Part shown: piece after piece, positions 44,739 through 54,450 of the stretch | Position numbering within the stretch: position 1 is the stretch's first letter | Layout of the letters: each line of letters opens with the position of its first letter | NCBI RefSeq assembly: GCF_031846185.1 | Contig: NZ_JAVRIF010000001.1 | Location: 248,001-312,000 of the forward strand | Direction of reading: 5' to 3' | DNA from: Thalassotalea_H castellviae | GTDB taxonomy: Bacteria > Pseudomonadota > Gammaproteobacteria > Enterobacterales > Alteromonadaceae | DNA: 64,000 nucleotides | Notes under the pieces: generated by a model | The model's database searches: none | What the model saw: only the letters and a program-made list of their open reading frames with translations | Told to the model about the DNA's origin: nothing | Position numbers and translations under genes: made by a program

Positions 44739-45833
44739 TTAAAACGTATCCCTGAAAGATAATGCTTGCTCCATAACAGGGAAAATGAATTCCAGCTTAT
44801 CATTAGGAAGTACATTGCCTTGAGCATCAAAAATAGTTACCGTAGTTTGTTCTTCACTTTCACCGTTTGGTGATAAAACAAATTGATAGCGTTGATCATC
44901 AAGTTCAATAATTGGCTGTTGTTCACCCCAAATTTTATCCCATAAACTGATACTTGGTTTCTCATAGTCAACGTAATAAATTTTCTTAGTTTCATTCAGA
45001 TCAGCCACTTTAAAACCGTGATCTTCAAAGAAGATAGGCATATTGGCCCACAATAAATCTAATTCCATTTCTACAATATAAGTCGGTTCATTTAACTTAT
45101 TCGTGCCAATGGTGACTAGTTTTTGACTTGCTCTAAGTAAACGATTATCACGTTGTTGTTTACGGTATTTAAAATCAACTTGCGCAACAATTTCGTTTAA
45201 CATCGCCATTTCAGCACGTTGCTTATCAAGTTGATTCATCTCTTTTGAACCACCTGATTGATCCGTTTTCATGTAATCAACTAAAGAAACAATCACAGCA
45301 ACACTTCGGCCATGTGGTTTAGTTTCAAACTGATATCTAAAACGTAAACTTTCTGTTGACTCCACTTCTTCAAACAACCAAAATCCCGATTGTTTTTCAC
45401 GGTTATACCACTGTGATTCGTAAATTTTATTTTCAGCATCGATAACTTCAATGCCGACACCGTCAGAGGCTAATTGCTCTTCAATCGCTTGATAAATAAA
45501 AACCTGTAAATCTTTATCCTCTAATACTTTATCAAACCAAATTTTAGCTTGATTACTATCTCCTTCAATACGAGAAGAAGCCGCAATAGGTAACACAAGT
45601 GACGGTGCTCGCACATCCACCTCTTCGCCGATTGGACCTTGACGATTGATATCATCACGAACGACATACGTTTGAGGTTGCTCTGGTGCTGATAATCCTG
45701 ATGGAATATTTAACTGTTGAGGCTCAGGTTGACTAGCATAGTCAAAATCACCACCTGCCTGTTTATTATTAACTGTACTACAACCTGCAATAGCAAGGCT
45801 GAGCAATGAAAAATAAAAAATATTACGATTCAT
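44739..45833 (-). CDS. bamC: outer-membrane assembly lipoprotein BamC
   Basis: BamC is a lipoprotein of the BAM complex that inserts beta-barrel proteins. The ATG at 45833 gives 364 residues with a lipoprotein signal (FYFSLLSLAIAGC); a longer frame from 45854 is not supported. The unstructured N-terminus contains GDFDYASQPEPQQLNIPSGL and LVLPIAASSRIEG, followed by two helix-grip domains. In E. coli dapA lies just upstream in an operon; here the space to gcvR has no dapA. Confidence 0.93.
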   Translation of the reverse strand: MNRNIFYFSLLSLAIAGCSTVNNKQAGGDFDYASQPEPQQLNIPSGLSAPEQPQTYVVRDDINRQGPIGEEVDVRAPSLVLPIAASSRIEGDSNQAKIWFDKVLEDKDLQVFIYQAIEEQLASDGVGIEVIDAENKIYESQWYNREKQSGFWLFEEVESTESLRFRYQFETKPHGRSVAVIVSLVDYMKTDQSGGSKEMNQLDKQRAEMAMLNEIVAQVDFKYRKQQRDNRLLRASQKLVTIGTNKLNEPTYIVEMELDLLWANMPIFFEDHGFKVADLNETKKIYYVDYEKPSISLWDKIWGEQQPIIELDDQRYQFVLSPNGESEEQTTVTIFDAQGNVLPNDKLEFIFPVMEQALSFRDTF

Positions 45834-46109
45834 TAAAACTCCCGCGGATAACATCTGAATCTTTTTTTGTTTTAGAAAAACTAGTTAACAATTTTTGATG
45901 ACGATTGATTAAGTGCAGAGATAGACGCTTTATAAGAAATAAAGTTCATTTTCTTCGTTAATTTAAAACTTCACTACAAGTTGTTCAGCTTTCATTATAT
46001 GCGCTACATGGTACTTGCCCCTAAAAACAAACACAAGAATAAATGCGGATGTCATTGCGCTTTATTTACGCTACAATATCGCACTTTTTTAAAGCAGAGG
46101 AGGTTAATA

Positions 46110-46637
46110 ATGTCTCAATATCTAGTTCTCACAGTCATGGGCGCTGACAGAACAGGCAGCGTAAGTAGTTTAACCAAGCTTGCAAGTGAATGTGGTTGTA
46201 ACATCGTAGATAGCCGAATGGCGATTTTTGGATTAGAGTTCACCATGATAATGTTGCTTAATGGTACCAGTAAAGCTATTAGCCAAATTGAAAGTAAACT
46301 ACCAGCTGTTGCCTTAAAACGTGAATTAATCACTATGATGAAACGAACGTCTGACTACAAACATCAAGAATTTACTGAACATTATCAAGCAGAATATGCG
46401 GGTATAGATCAACCGGGCTTATTAAAAGCTATGACGGCTTTTTTTGCCGCTAGAAATATCGATATTTCTTCACTTAAATCTGAAATAAACCCGCAAACCA
46501 ATCAAATGAATGCGGCAATTCAAATTGCGTTAACCAAAGAAACTACCATTGAAGCACTAGAAAAAGACTATTTTGATCTCTGTGATCAAATCGATGTTCA
46601 AGGTACCATCACCAAAGTTAACTCAAATTTTTTATAG
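46110..46637 (+). CDS. gcvR: glycine cleavage system regulator GcvR
   Basis: GcvR binds GcvA and represses the glycine cleavage operon when glycine is low. The ATG at 46110 has a strong SD (AGAGGAGG) and gives 175 residues; a longer frame from 45981 is unlikely. Two ACT domains are seen: LVLTVMGADRTGSVSSLTKLA at the N-terminus and AEYAGIDQPGLLKAMTAFFA in the second half. bcp follows by 31 bp, the E. coli order. Confidence 0.94.
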   Translation: MSQYLVLTVMGADRTGSVSSLTKLASECGCNIVDSRMAIFGLEFTMIMLLNGTSKAISQIESKLPAVALKRELITMMKRTSDYKHQEFTEHYQAEYAGIDQPGLLKAMTAFFAARNIDISSLKSEINPQTNQMNAAIQIALTKETTIEALEKDYFDLCDQIDVQGTITKVNSNFL

Positions 46638-46668
46638 GTTTAAATAAAGCAAATTACAAAGGACAAAA

Positions 46669-47142
46669 ATGAATACATTAAAGGCTGGCGATAGCGCACC
46701 ATTATTTTCTTTATTAGATGAAAACAACCAAACCGTTTCATTAGCCGATTATATTGGCAAAAAACAAGTACTTGTATATTTTTATCCAAAGGCGATGACG
46801 CCAGGCTGTACAGTACAAGCACAAAACTTAAGAGACAGTAAAGCGGAATTAGAAAAGCTTAACACCGTCGTCTTTGGCATCAGTCCTGATGAAACAAAAA
46901 GATTAACAAAATTTTGCCAACGCGATGAATTAAATTTTACGCTATTGTCTGATGTTGATCATAAAGTTGCAGATGATTTTGGTGTTTGGGGTTTGAAAAA
47001 ATTTATGGGTAGAGAATACGATGGCATACATCGTTTAAGTTTCTTAATAGGCTTAGACGGTAAGATCAGTCACGTTTTTAATAAATTTAAAACTAAAGAT
47101 CATCATCAAGTTGTTTTAGATTATTTACAAGCAAACAACTAA
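46669..47142 (+). CDS. bcp: peroxiredoxin Bcp, lacking the usual resolving Cys
   Basis: Bcp is a thioredoxin-dependent thiol peroxidase. The 157-residue protein has the peroxidatic site YFYPKAMTPGCTVQA, but where E. coli Bcp has the resolving Cys five residues on (CTVQAC), this protein has Gln (CTVQAQ). Another Cys (KFCQRDEL) is available further on. A one-Cys mechanism or a different disulfide partner is therefore likely. It follows gcvR and ends with a strong terminator shared with perM. Confidence 0.95.
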   Translation: MNTLKAGDSAPLFSLLDENNQTVSLADYIGKKQVLVYFYPKAMTPGCTVQAQNLRDSKAELEKLNTVVFGISPDETKRLTKFCQRDELNFTLLSDVDHKVADDFGVWGLKKFMGREYDGIHRLSFLIGLDGKISHVFNKFKTKDHHQVVLDYLQANN

Positions 47143-47176
47143 GTAATAGCTTACTCGTTTACTTAACGAGATTACG

Positions 47177-47206
47177 AAAGACGGTAAATTATTTACCGTC
47201 TTTTTT
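47177..47206. terminator. terminator between bcp and perM
   Basis: AAGACGGTAAA, short loop TTA, TTTACCGTCTT, then TTTTT. Perfect stem; with the A residues on the left it can also serve perM from the other side. Confidence 0.9.
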
Positions 47207-47221
47207 ATATCAGCCGTTAAC

Positions 47222-48298
47222 TTATTTAGGATTAGAAGCTTCAGCACTCATCGTTGATGACGGCCAAGCATTTAACACAGCTTTTACTAAGGTTGCTAAT
47301 GGAATGGCAAAAAACACTCCCCAAAAACCCCATAGCCCACCAAACAAAATGACCGCAATAATAATAGTGACAGGATGCAGGTTTACCGCTTCAGAGAATA
47401 ATAAGGGCACTAATAAATTGCCATCTAATGCCTGAATAATGCCGTATGCGAGCATCACATAACCAAATTCAGCACCAACTCCCCATTGAAATAAAGCCAC
47501 TAATAACACAGGAAATGTCACTATTGTCGCCCCTACATAAGGCACTAGCACAGACAAGCCGACTAAAACACCTAACAGTACCGCGTAATTTAATCCCAAA
47601 ATAACAAACGCGACCGTCGAAGCTGTACCGATAATAAGGATCTCAATAACTTTACCACGAATATAATTCATAATTTGCTGGTTCATTTCATCACTGACTT
47701 GCGATGCCATTTTTCTATCTTTTGGTAGAAACTGGCTGAAACCTGCAAGTAATTCTTTTTTATCTTTCAAAAAGAAAAACACCATAAGCGGCACTAAAAT
47801 GAGATAAATCAATAACGCCACGATATCTGAAATAGAATTTAAAGAAGCTTTTAAAGCCACTTGCCCCCATTCAATTAATTTATCATTGACTAAAGTGATC
47901 ACAGACTGAATTTGTTCTGCTTTGATATATTCAGGGTATTGTTCTGGTAAAGTTAATAAATAGGTTTGTCCCTGTGAAAGCATCTGCGGTACTTCTTGAA
48001 TTAAATTGGAACTTTGTTGCCATATCACAGGCATTAAACCTAGAAAGCCTAACAAAGCCACACCGACAAAAGCGACAACAATGATCACCGTAGAAAACCT
48101 GCGAGATAAGCCGAAATTGCCCAGTCTATTAACCGGTAAGTCGAGTAAAAAGGCAATCGCTATCGCAACAAAAACAGGCATTAATAAGCTACTTAAAAAG
48201 TAAATGGCAAGAAAAGCCATCAACAAAATAACAACAAGCGTTACCGCATTAGGATCGGAAAACTTTTGCTTGTACCATTGAGAGAAAAAAGAAACCAT
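47222..48298 (-). CDS. perM: AI-2E/PerM-family membrane transporter
   Basis: A 358-residue inner-membrane protein of the PF01594 family (E. coli PerM/YfgO). About eight membrane segments lie at 16-70, 75-95 and 150-345, with family motifs YVGATIVTFPVLLVALFQWG and LDGNLLVPLLFSEAVNLHP. Some relatives export autoinducer-2 or exchange Na+/H+; the substrate of PerM is not settled. Its ATG shares a base with the stop of the TusA-like gene (TAATG), so they are coupled. It neighbours bcp and bepA, as in E. coli. Confidence 0.93.
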   Translation of the reverse strand: MVSFFSQWYKQKFSDPNAVTLVVILLMAFLAIYFLSSLLMPVFVAIAIAFLLDLPVNRLGNFGLSRRFSTVIIVVAFVGVALLGFLGLMPVIWQQSSNLIQEVPQMLSQGQTYLLTLPEQYPEYIKAEQIQSVITLVNDKLIEWGQVALKASLNSISDIVALLIYLILVPLMVFFFLKDKKELLAGFSQFLPKDRKMASQVSDEMNQQIMNYIRGKVIEILIIGTASTVAFVILGLNYAVLLGVLVGLSVLVPYVGATIVTFPVLLVALFQWGVGAEFGYVMLAYGIIQALDGNLLVPLLFSEAVNLHPVTIIIAVILFGGLWGFWGVFFAIPLATLVKAVLNAWPSSTMSAEASNPK

Positions 48299-48528
48299 TA
48301 TAATAACTTACCTGTTTTTATGTGAAATTCGACTATTGAATTATCCAGTTGTTGTTGCGTATACTGATAACCTTTTGCAGTGAGGTATTTGGGAATATCA
48401 GATTTAGAACCTAGATCAGCTAAGCGAATGATACAAGTATCTTGAGCCTGTAATTTTTTTAACAGCACTCGCATTTTTACTAAAGGTAAAGGACATTTGT
48501 CTTTACTGGCATCATACTGATAAATCAT
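48298..48528 (-). CDS. TusA/SirA-family sulfur-carrier protein
   Basis: A 76-residue protein with the CPLPLVKMR motif that carries the active-site Cys-Pro of the TusA/SirA/YeeD fold; TusA relays sulfur for tRNA thiolation. It is shorter than typical TusA and the motif lies at residues 12-20. The partner here is unknown. It is translationally coupled to perM, a pairing kept in many marine gammaproteobacteria but not in E. coli. Confidence 0.88.
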   Translation of the reverse strand: MIYQYDASKDKCPLPLVKMRVLLKKLQAQDTCIIRLADLGSKSDIPKYLTAKGYQYTQQQLDNSIVEFHIKTGKLL

Positions 48529-49018
48529 GTACTAAACATTCAACAACACTTTTGCCTGATTATCTATTTTGCGTCGGTTAATTACAATCAAGTTTTCGAT
48601 TTCTGTTGATATTTTTCGTAAATATAGCGTGTTTTCATAACGTCGTAATAAGAGGAAGGTTAACCGATTAAAATTTCTAAATCAGTGAGAGAATTTTACT
48701 GATTAACGGTCTTATTTCATTCACCCTTGTGTTATATACAGCGAGTGAAAGACTGAGTAACGTATAAAAAATTGAGCATTATCTCAGTTAAGCTTAACAA
48801 AAGGCTTGTTTACTTTGTTTGACGGCAAAAATTCTCGCAACAATATGTTGCAATATGATGAGAAATACTCTGAACTTCATTGGTAACTTATAGTCGAAGT
48901 TTAGAATACTTGGATAACTTAAAACAACAACCCGAAGATAAGCAATAATATTGACATATTACGCGACTATTTAACGAACAAATTTTACTTTTAATAAAAG
49001 AATTACGGAACTTATCCC
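48529..49018. other. divergent intergenic stretch upstream of bepA, no gene seen
   Basis: Stops occur in all frames. Two small dyads are present: AATCAGT/ACTGATT near 48680-48704 and GCAAC/GTTGC near 48838-48855. No RNA gene is recognised. The bepA and TusA-like promoters should lie here. Confidence 0.55.
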
Positions 49019-50491
49019 TTGGTAAAACTATTGACATTACTTAACACCTTTTTATTTGTTTTTTTATTATCAACTCCCTACAGTCATGCTCAGCAGGTCA
49101 ATGGTAAAAATCATGGCCGAAATAAATTACCTGAAATTGGCGCCGCTGGATTCAGCGCCTTATCTATTGATAAAGAGCAATTAATCGGTAATGCCATGAT
49201 GAAACATCTTCGTGCATCGCAACCTATTGTTAATGACCCAGTTTTAATTGAATACATTAATGATTTGGGCAACAGAATGGTACGAAATGCTCAAGACGTT
49301 CATTACAATTTTGAGTTTTTCTTAGTCAATAATAAAGAGCTCAACGCGTTTGCCTTTTTTGGCGGACATATTGGGATTCATACCGGGCTAATCACTACAG
49401 CTGAAACTGAAAGTGAATTGGCTTCAGTTGTTGCACACGAAATATCACACGTTACGCAACGCCACCTTGCCAGAAAAATGGAAGCACAAAATCGTAACCA
49501 ACCACTGACAATGGCTGGCATGATCTCAGGCGTATTACTGACCTTAATTAACCCTACTGTTGGTATGGCAGCGCTTAGTACGAGTATGGCAGCTTCACAA
49601 CAAGCTTCAATTAATTATACCCGCACCAACGAAAAAGAAGCAGATCGTGTAGGCATTCAATTGCTGGCAAACAGTGGGTTTGATCCTATGGGCGCACCAA
49701 ACTTTTTTAGTAAAATGGCCGAGCAATATCGTTATAAAAGTAAACCTCCTGCGATGCTACTGACTCACCCATTACCTGAGTCGCGTATTTCAGAAGCGAG
49801 AGTTAGAGCTCAAAATTTTCCTGCTCGTCAAATACGGGCAAGTTTACAATTTGAATTAGCAAAAGCCCGATTAAAAGCCAGATATGAAGGTAATGCACAA
49901 GATAATATTAAGCGTTATTTAATTGAGATAGAAAAACAACGCTACGTTTATAAAGAAGCAGCGCAATACGGCTTGGCCATTGCTTATTTTGAAAATGAAA
50001 ATTATGAAAAGTCACATGAAATCATTAAGTCACTTCTGACAAAAGATCAAAATAATTTATTTTATATTGATCTTTTCACTGACCTTCATATTAAAGTTAA
50101 AAACTTTCCCCCTATTCTAGAACGGTTAGAGAAACTGAACCTATTAATGCCCAATAATCAAGTGGTTGCATTGAATTATGCTAACGCTTTAAATGAGGCA
50201 GAAAATTATCAAGCCGCTGAAATTTTGTTACAAGACTTCCTGTTAGTTCAACCAAACAACTTTATCGCACACGACTTACTCACTGATACCTATAAAAAGC
50301 AAAATAAAATGGCGATGATGCATGCGACAAAGGCTGAAGTATTTGCATTATTAGGCGCTTATCCAAGAGCAATAGATGAGCTACAAACCGGTTATAATTA
50401 TGCAGATGATAAACCTTTAGTGAAAAAACGTATTAAAGCACGTATCATTCAACTCCAAGAACAAGAAAATAAATTAAAACGACTAAATTAA
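49019..50491 (+). CDS. bepA: M48-family protease and chaperone BepA
   Basis: BepA is a periplasmic metalloprotease-chaperone that degrades stalled LptD/BAM substrates. The 490-residue protein begins at TTG with a weak SD and has a signal peptide (TLLNTFLFVFLLSTPYSHA). HEISH provides the zinc-binding site with a later NEKEAD ligand, then a C-terminal TPR region (about residues 290-470). Length and order match E. coli BepA. yfgD follows by 99 bp, the conserved pairing. Confidence 0.95.
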   Translation: MVKLLTLLNTFLFVFLLSTPYSHAQQVNGKNHGRNKLPEIGAAGFSALSIDKEQLIGNAMMKHLRASQPIVNDPVLIEYINDLGNRMVRNAQDVHYNFEFFLVNNKELNAFAFFGGHIGIHTGLITTAETESELASVVAHEISHVTQRHLARKMEAQNRNQPLTMAGMISGVLLTLINPTVGMAALSTSMAASQQASINYTRTNEKEADRVGIQLLANSGFDPMGAPNFFSKMAEQYRYKSKPPAMLLTHPLPESRISEARVRAQNFPARQIRASLQFELAKARLKARYEGNAQDNIKRYLIEIEKQRYVYKEAAQYGLAIAYFENENYEKSHEIIKSLLTKDQNNLFYIDLFTDLHIKVKNFPPILERLEKLNLLMPNNQVVALNYANALNEAENYQAAEILLQDFLLVQPNNFIAHDLLTDTYKKQNKMAMMHATKAEVFALLGAYPRAIDELQTGYNYADDKPLVKKRIKARIIQLQEQENKLKRLN

Positions 50492-50590
50492 TGCTCTCTG
50501 CGTACGTTATCAACTCGTGAGAACATTGTTAATTCATACTAATTTATTCATACTTGCAATCTATTAATAACTGTTATTTATGAGAGAAAA

Positions 50591-50929
50591 ATGCTAACTA
50601 TTTATCACAATCCTCGTTGTTCAAAAAGCCGACAAACTTTGTCTTTAATCGAAGAAAACAATCAAGACGTTACTGTGATTGAATACTTAAAAGCTCCATT
50701 AAGCAAAGAAGAAATTAACTGCTTATTAAAAGCTTTATCGGTAACTCCAATTGAAATGATGCGTACTAAAGAAACCGAATTTAAAGAACAAAACTTAAAA
50801 AATGCCGACGATGAAACCTTGATCAATGCCATGGTTAACACTCCCAAATTAATGGAACGCCCTATTGTTGTAAAAAATGACAAAGCGATTATAGGTCGTC
50901 CTCCCGAAAACGTTTTAAGCTTATTTTAA
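50591..50929 (+). CDS. yfgD: ArsC-family protein YfgD
   Basis: A 112-residue ArsC-fold protein with Cys10 in YHNPRCSKSRQTL and the downstream ARG-type MERPIVV and GRPPENVLSL motifs. The YfgD subgroup is annotated as arsenate reductase, but no ars operon is present, so a role in arsenate resistance is not shown. It sits between bepA and a DUF2069 gene, as in E. coli (bepA-yfgD-hda region). Confidence 0.9.
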   Translation: MLTIYHNPRCSKSRQTLSLIEENNQDVTVIEYLKAPLSKEEINCLLKALSVTPIEMMRTKETEFKEQNLKNADDETLINAMVNTPKLMERPIVVKNDKAIIGRPPENVLSLF

Positions 50930-50938
50930 TCCCTGACA

Positions 50939-51340
50939 ATGAACCGATATTTTTCAACTCAAGCCCATAAGAAAATAGCCTTAACCGGTTACTTTGCTTT
51001 ACTGGTATACATGCCACTTTGGTTATTGCTGATCAATCCATCTGATGGCCTTTCACCCATGCTTACTTTAGTTATGTTTACCTTACCGTTATTATTCCCA
51101 TTAAAAGGTTTAATACAAGGAAACCCATATACTTACGCATGGTCTAATTTTATTGTCATGATTTATTTCCTTCATAGTTTAACCACTTTGTGGGTTTCTG
51201 AAGAAGACTTGATTTGGGCAATGCTAGAATTAATTTTTACCACTATGATGTTTATATCAGGCAGTTATTTTGCAAAATATCGTGGTCAAGAATTAGGTTT
51301 AAGTATTCGAAAGAAAAAAGAACAACAAGCGTCAGAATAA
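50939..51340 (+). CDS. DUF2069-family membrane protein
   Basis: A 133-residue membrane protein with four hydrophobic segments (about residues 14-32, 40-57, 69-82 and 92-110) and a charged C-terminal tail. It fits the DUF2069 family, which is usually found next to yfgD and hda. The function is unknown. It follows yfgD by 9 bp and is convergent with hda. Confidence 0.85.
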   Translation: MNRYFSTQAHKKIALTGYFALLVYMPLWLLLINPSDGLSPMLTLVMFTLPLLFPLKGLIQGNPYTYAWSNFIVMIYFLHSLTTLWVSEEDLIWAMLELIFTTMMFISGSYFAKYRGQELGLSIRKKKEQQASE

Positions 51341-51364
51341 AGGTTAACTTGATTGATTAACCCG

Positions 51365-52084
51365 TTAGGTTAATAACACGTCTTTGATAAAGGGAATGGT
51401 AATTTTGCGCTGTTCTCTTATCGACGCTTTATCGAGCTTATCTAACGCTATTAATAAGCTCGACATTTCACGCGATAACCGAGTTAATAAAAATCGTGCA
51501 ACTTCATCGGTTAATAACAAGCCTCTTTGTTGAGCTCGAAATTGAATTGCCAATAGCTTTTCATCATCAGACAGGGGTTTTACTTGTTCTATATAGCCCC
51601 AAGATAACCGCGAACGTAAATCAGGTAGCGTTAATTGCAGTGCTTGAACACTTTTATCGCCCGTAATAATTATCTTTTTATTTTGCTCTACAACGCGATT
51701 ATATAAATCGAAGACGGCCTGTTGCCAGTCAGCTTCTCCGCTTATATATTGAATGTCATCTAGGCAAATTAAATCGATCTGCTCCAAGCCATCTAAAACT
51801 TCCACTGATAAATGACGTAATTCGGAGAATGATAAACACACTGAGGTTAGTTGGCTATCTTGTGCTTGTGCACAACATGCGTGCAGTAAGTGTGACTTAC
51901 CTACCCCTTTTAGGCCAAATAAATAAAAACCACTGATGTTCTTCTCTTGCGAGTGTTCAGCCTGATTAGTAATAAAGTCATTTAATAATTTGCAAACCGA
52001 TTGATTGACTTCACTTTGATAACTTTTAAACGTTTCGTCATCAGGCAGCTGCACAGATAAAGTTAACTGATTGTTTTGAATCAC
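51365..52084 (-). CDS. hda: DnaA-inactivating protein Hda
   Basis: Hda promotes hydrolysis of ATP bound to DnaA (RIDA) and so limits re-initiation at oriC. GTG at 52084 is chosen, overlapping the stop of the upstream DUF2066 gene by four bases (GTGA), giving 239 residues; a TTG at 52096 is the alternative. The N-terminus QNNQLTLSVQLPDD is the clamp-binding region, then Walker A-like FGLKGVGKSHLLHA, Walker B DLICLDDIQ, and sensor 2 (LRSRLSWGY region). It is coupled to DUF2066. Confidence 0.94.
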   Translation of the reverse strand: MIQNNQLTLSVQLPDDETFKSYQSEVNQSVCKLLNDFITNQAEHSQEKNISGFYLFGLKGVGKSHLLHACCAQAQDSQLTSVCLSFSELRHLSVEVLDGLEQIDLICLDDIQYISGEADWQQAVFDLYNRVVEQNKKIIITGDKSVQALQLTLPDLRSRLSWGYIEQVKPLSDDEKLLAIQFRAQQRGLLLTDEVARFLLTRLSREMSSLLIALDKLDKASIREQRKITIPFIKDVLLT

Positions 52085-53223
52085 AATCGCTCCCAATAAA
52101 AAACAGGTACTTTTTCATCAAGGATAGGATTGAGGATATCAATGCGCTGGTTTAAAACCTTATTCAATTTTAATGAAGCTAAAAAAGCTTGTTTTGAGCC
52201 CAGTAGCGTTAAACTAAATCGACGAACTTGCCCTTCTGCCTGAGTTAATCGAACCGCTTGCACGGAAGAAAGTTCTTGTAAAAACTGACTCACTTGTACA
52301 TAACGAGCAAGCGAATCAATATTCGCAACATCAATTTCAAAGTGATTATTTTCTTCCGTAGACAACGCATAACGTTGATATATATCGTCAGTAATATCAC
52401 TTAAAGCCTGGCTAAGTAATTCACTTCGATTAAACCCTTGATAGCGTTTACTAAATTGAGGAGGCAAATCAACATTATCCGCTGATAAATACCCCCAATC
52501 TAATGCAACCGCTGATTGACATAATAACTCACAGCCAGCGGCATTAGTGATAAGTTGTTCTTCCGTTAATAAACTATTATCTGAAAGTCTTACAACAATA
52601 ATTGCTTCAGCCTGATAACGTTTTGATGCATGGTATATGGGTTGTGAAAATCTGCCCCAGATATCAGAAGCACTAATAACATTCGTGTCGGTAATATCCC
52701 ATAATGGCATCGCAATCGGTAAGCCTCTTAAACTACTAAATTCAGCCACTGTTTCAACCAAAGATGAATTACTGTTTTCACTAACGACTTGACGAATTAA
52801 TCCTTGTTCATCCACTAACCATAAAACCACTTGTGGTCTTAAACTTCCCCAAATAGGAAGATTAGCATCAACAAACAATTGATTAATTTTAGCTTCATCA
52901 AAACTGGCCAATAAATATTGCTGTTCAGCACGTCGTTCATAACGATAATGAGTAACAAAATTATTGTAACGATTTAATTGAGCTTTAATGGCTTGATGAT
53001 TAAGAACGCTTTGATGGCCACCTACTTTTATTAACACAGCACGCAATGTTTGTTTTAAAGCACGGTTTCGATCATTGCTCCCTTGAGATTCAACAGCAAC
53101 TTTTGCCACATATAAATCTTTTACTTCAACGGCATTCGTTGATAAACAAATAGCAAAGGAGGTAAAAATTATTGTAAAAACAAACCAATATCTAATCATT
53201 CTTTTCAAAGAGAGGTTTTTCAT
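52081..53223 (-). CDS. DUF2066-family exported protein
   Basis: A 380-residue protein with a cleavable-type N-terminal segment (YWFVFTIIFTSFAICLS, about residues 11-27) and the start AVEVKDLYVAKVAVESQGSNDRN that marks DUF2066. The family is found beside hda and purM in many gammaproteobacteria; its role is not known, but export to the envelope is predicted. It is translationally coupled to hda. It is divergent from purM across 167 bp. Confidence 0.88.
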   Translation of the reverse strand: MKNLSLKRMIRYWFVFTIIFTSFAICLSTNAVEVKDLYVAKVAVESQGSNDRNRALKQTLRAVLIKVGGHQSVLNHQAIKAQLNRYNNFVTHYRYERRAEQQYLLASFDEAKINQLFVDANLPIWGSLRPQVVLWLVDEQGLIRQVVSENSNSSLVETVAEFSSLRGLPIAMPLWDITDTNVISASDIWGRFSQPIYHASKRYQAEAIIVVRLSDNSLLTEEQLITNAAGCELLCQSAVALDWGYLSADNVDLPPQFSKRYQGFNRSELLSQALSDITDDIYQRYALSTEENNHFEIDVANIDSLARYVQVSQFLQELSSVQAVRLTQAEGQVRRFSLTLLGSKQAFLASLKLNKVLNQRIDILNPILDEKVPVFYWERL

Positions 53224-53390
53224 AAAAAGAATATTATCATAACTTAACGCGTTTTAACCCTCGAAAAAAAATAATTTATTATAAAGATTTTCAGCAAGCT
53301 TCTGCGCTGGTAGAATACGCACTTTTATAATCATGCAAAAATTATTTTTGATTATTTCATCTAATAACGGTAACAAAACGAGGTTCCCCC

Positions 53391-54434
53391 GTGAGTGAAG
53401 AAAAACAGTCTTTAAGCTATAAAGATGCTGGTGTTGATATTGATGCTGGTAATGCCCTAGTTGAAAATATAAAAGGTGCTGTTAAACGTACTACTCGTCC
53501 AGAAGTTATGGGTGGAATTGGTGGTTTTGGGGCGATCTGTCAATTACCTACGGGATATAAAGAGCCTGTACTTATTTCAGGTACGGATGGTGTCGGCACA
53601 AAATTACGTTTAGCCATTGATCTTAAAAAACATGATACGGTTGGTATTGACCTTGTCGCTATGTGTGTAAACGATCTTTTGGTCTTAGGTGCTGAACCTT
53701 TATATTTCCTAGATTATTACGCCACTGGTAAACTTGAAGTTGATGTTGCATCAGATGTGGTTAAAGGTATTGCAGAAGGCTGTGTACAATCAGGTTGTGC
53801 ATTAGTTGGTGGCGAAACGGCTGAAATGCCTGGTATGTACCATGCTGGTGATTACGATATTGCAGGCTTTTGTACCGGTGTTGCAGAAAAATCTGAATTA
53901 ATTGATGGTTCAAAAGTTGCCGCTGGTGATCAATTAATTGCCTTAGGCTCTTCAGGGCCACATTCAAATGGATTTTCGTTGATTCGTAAAGTATTGGAAG
54001 TCAATAATACCGACACTGCCGAAATGTTAGGTGATAGAAGTATCGCTGAGCATTTATTAGAGCCGACCAAGATTTATGTAAAATCAACTTTAGCCATGCT
54101 TAAAGAAGTAAAAGCCCACGCACTTTCTCACATTACTGGTGGTGGTTTTTGGGAAAATATTCCTCGTGTTTTACCTGATAACGCTCAAGCCGTTATTGAT
54201 GGAAACAGCTGGCAATGGCCTGAAATTTTTAACTGGTTACAAGAAAAAGGCAATATCACGACTCACGAAATGTACCGTACCTTTAACTGTGGTGTTGGTA
54301 TGATCATCGTTGTGCCTGCAGACCAAGTTTCAAAAAGCCTTGAGATTTTATCCGCTCATGGTGAAAAAGCCTGGCATATTGGTGCCATTGCACAATTGCA
54401 AGATGGTGCTGAACAAGTAGTGATTAATTCATAA
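53391..54434 (+). CDS. purM: phosphoribosylformylglycinamidine cyclo-ligase (AIR synthetase)
   Basis: PurM closes the imidazole ring in purine synthesis, using ATP. The 347 residues start at GTG with ACGAGG upstream. Motifs: SYKDAGVDIDAGN, ISGTDGVGTKLRLA, DLVAMCVNDLLVLGAEPLYF, ALVGGETAEMPGMY and LSHITGGGFWENIPRVLP. It leads the purM-purN-DUF3108 run, the usual order. No PurR palindrome was found in its leader. Confidence 0.97.
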   Translation: MSEEKQSLSYKDAGVDIDAGNALVENIKGAVKRTTRPEVMGGIGGFGAICQLPTGYKEPVLISGTDGVGTKLRLAIDLKKHDTVGIDLVAMCVNDLLVLGAEPLYFLDYYATGKLEVDVASDVVKGIAEGCVQSGCALVGGETAEMPGMYHAGDYDIAGFCTGVAEKSELIDGSKVAAGDQLIALGSSGPHSNGFSLIRKVLEVNNTDTAEMLGDRSIAEHLLEPTKIYVKSTLAMLKEVKAHALSHITGGGFWENIPRVLPDNAQAVIDGNSWQWPEIFNWLQEKGNITTHEMYRTFNCGVGMIIVVPADQVSKSLEILSAHGEKAWHIGAIAQLQDGAEQVVINS

Positions 54435-54450
54435 TCAAGGTACCCGTTAA

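Noticed and set aside
50591..50929. Arsenic-resistance locus
   Set aside because: yfgD and yffB are ArsC-fold genes in conserved housekeeping positions with no arsR, arsB or arsA nearby.
53224..53390. PurR operator ahead of purM
   Set aside because: No ACGCAAACGTTTGCGT-like palindrome is present; only an isolated ACGCG word.
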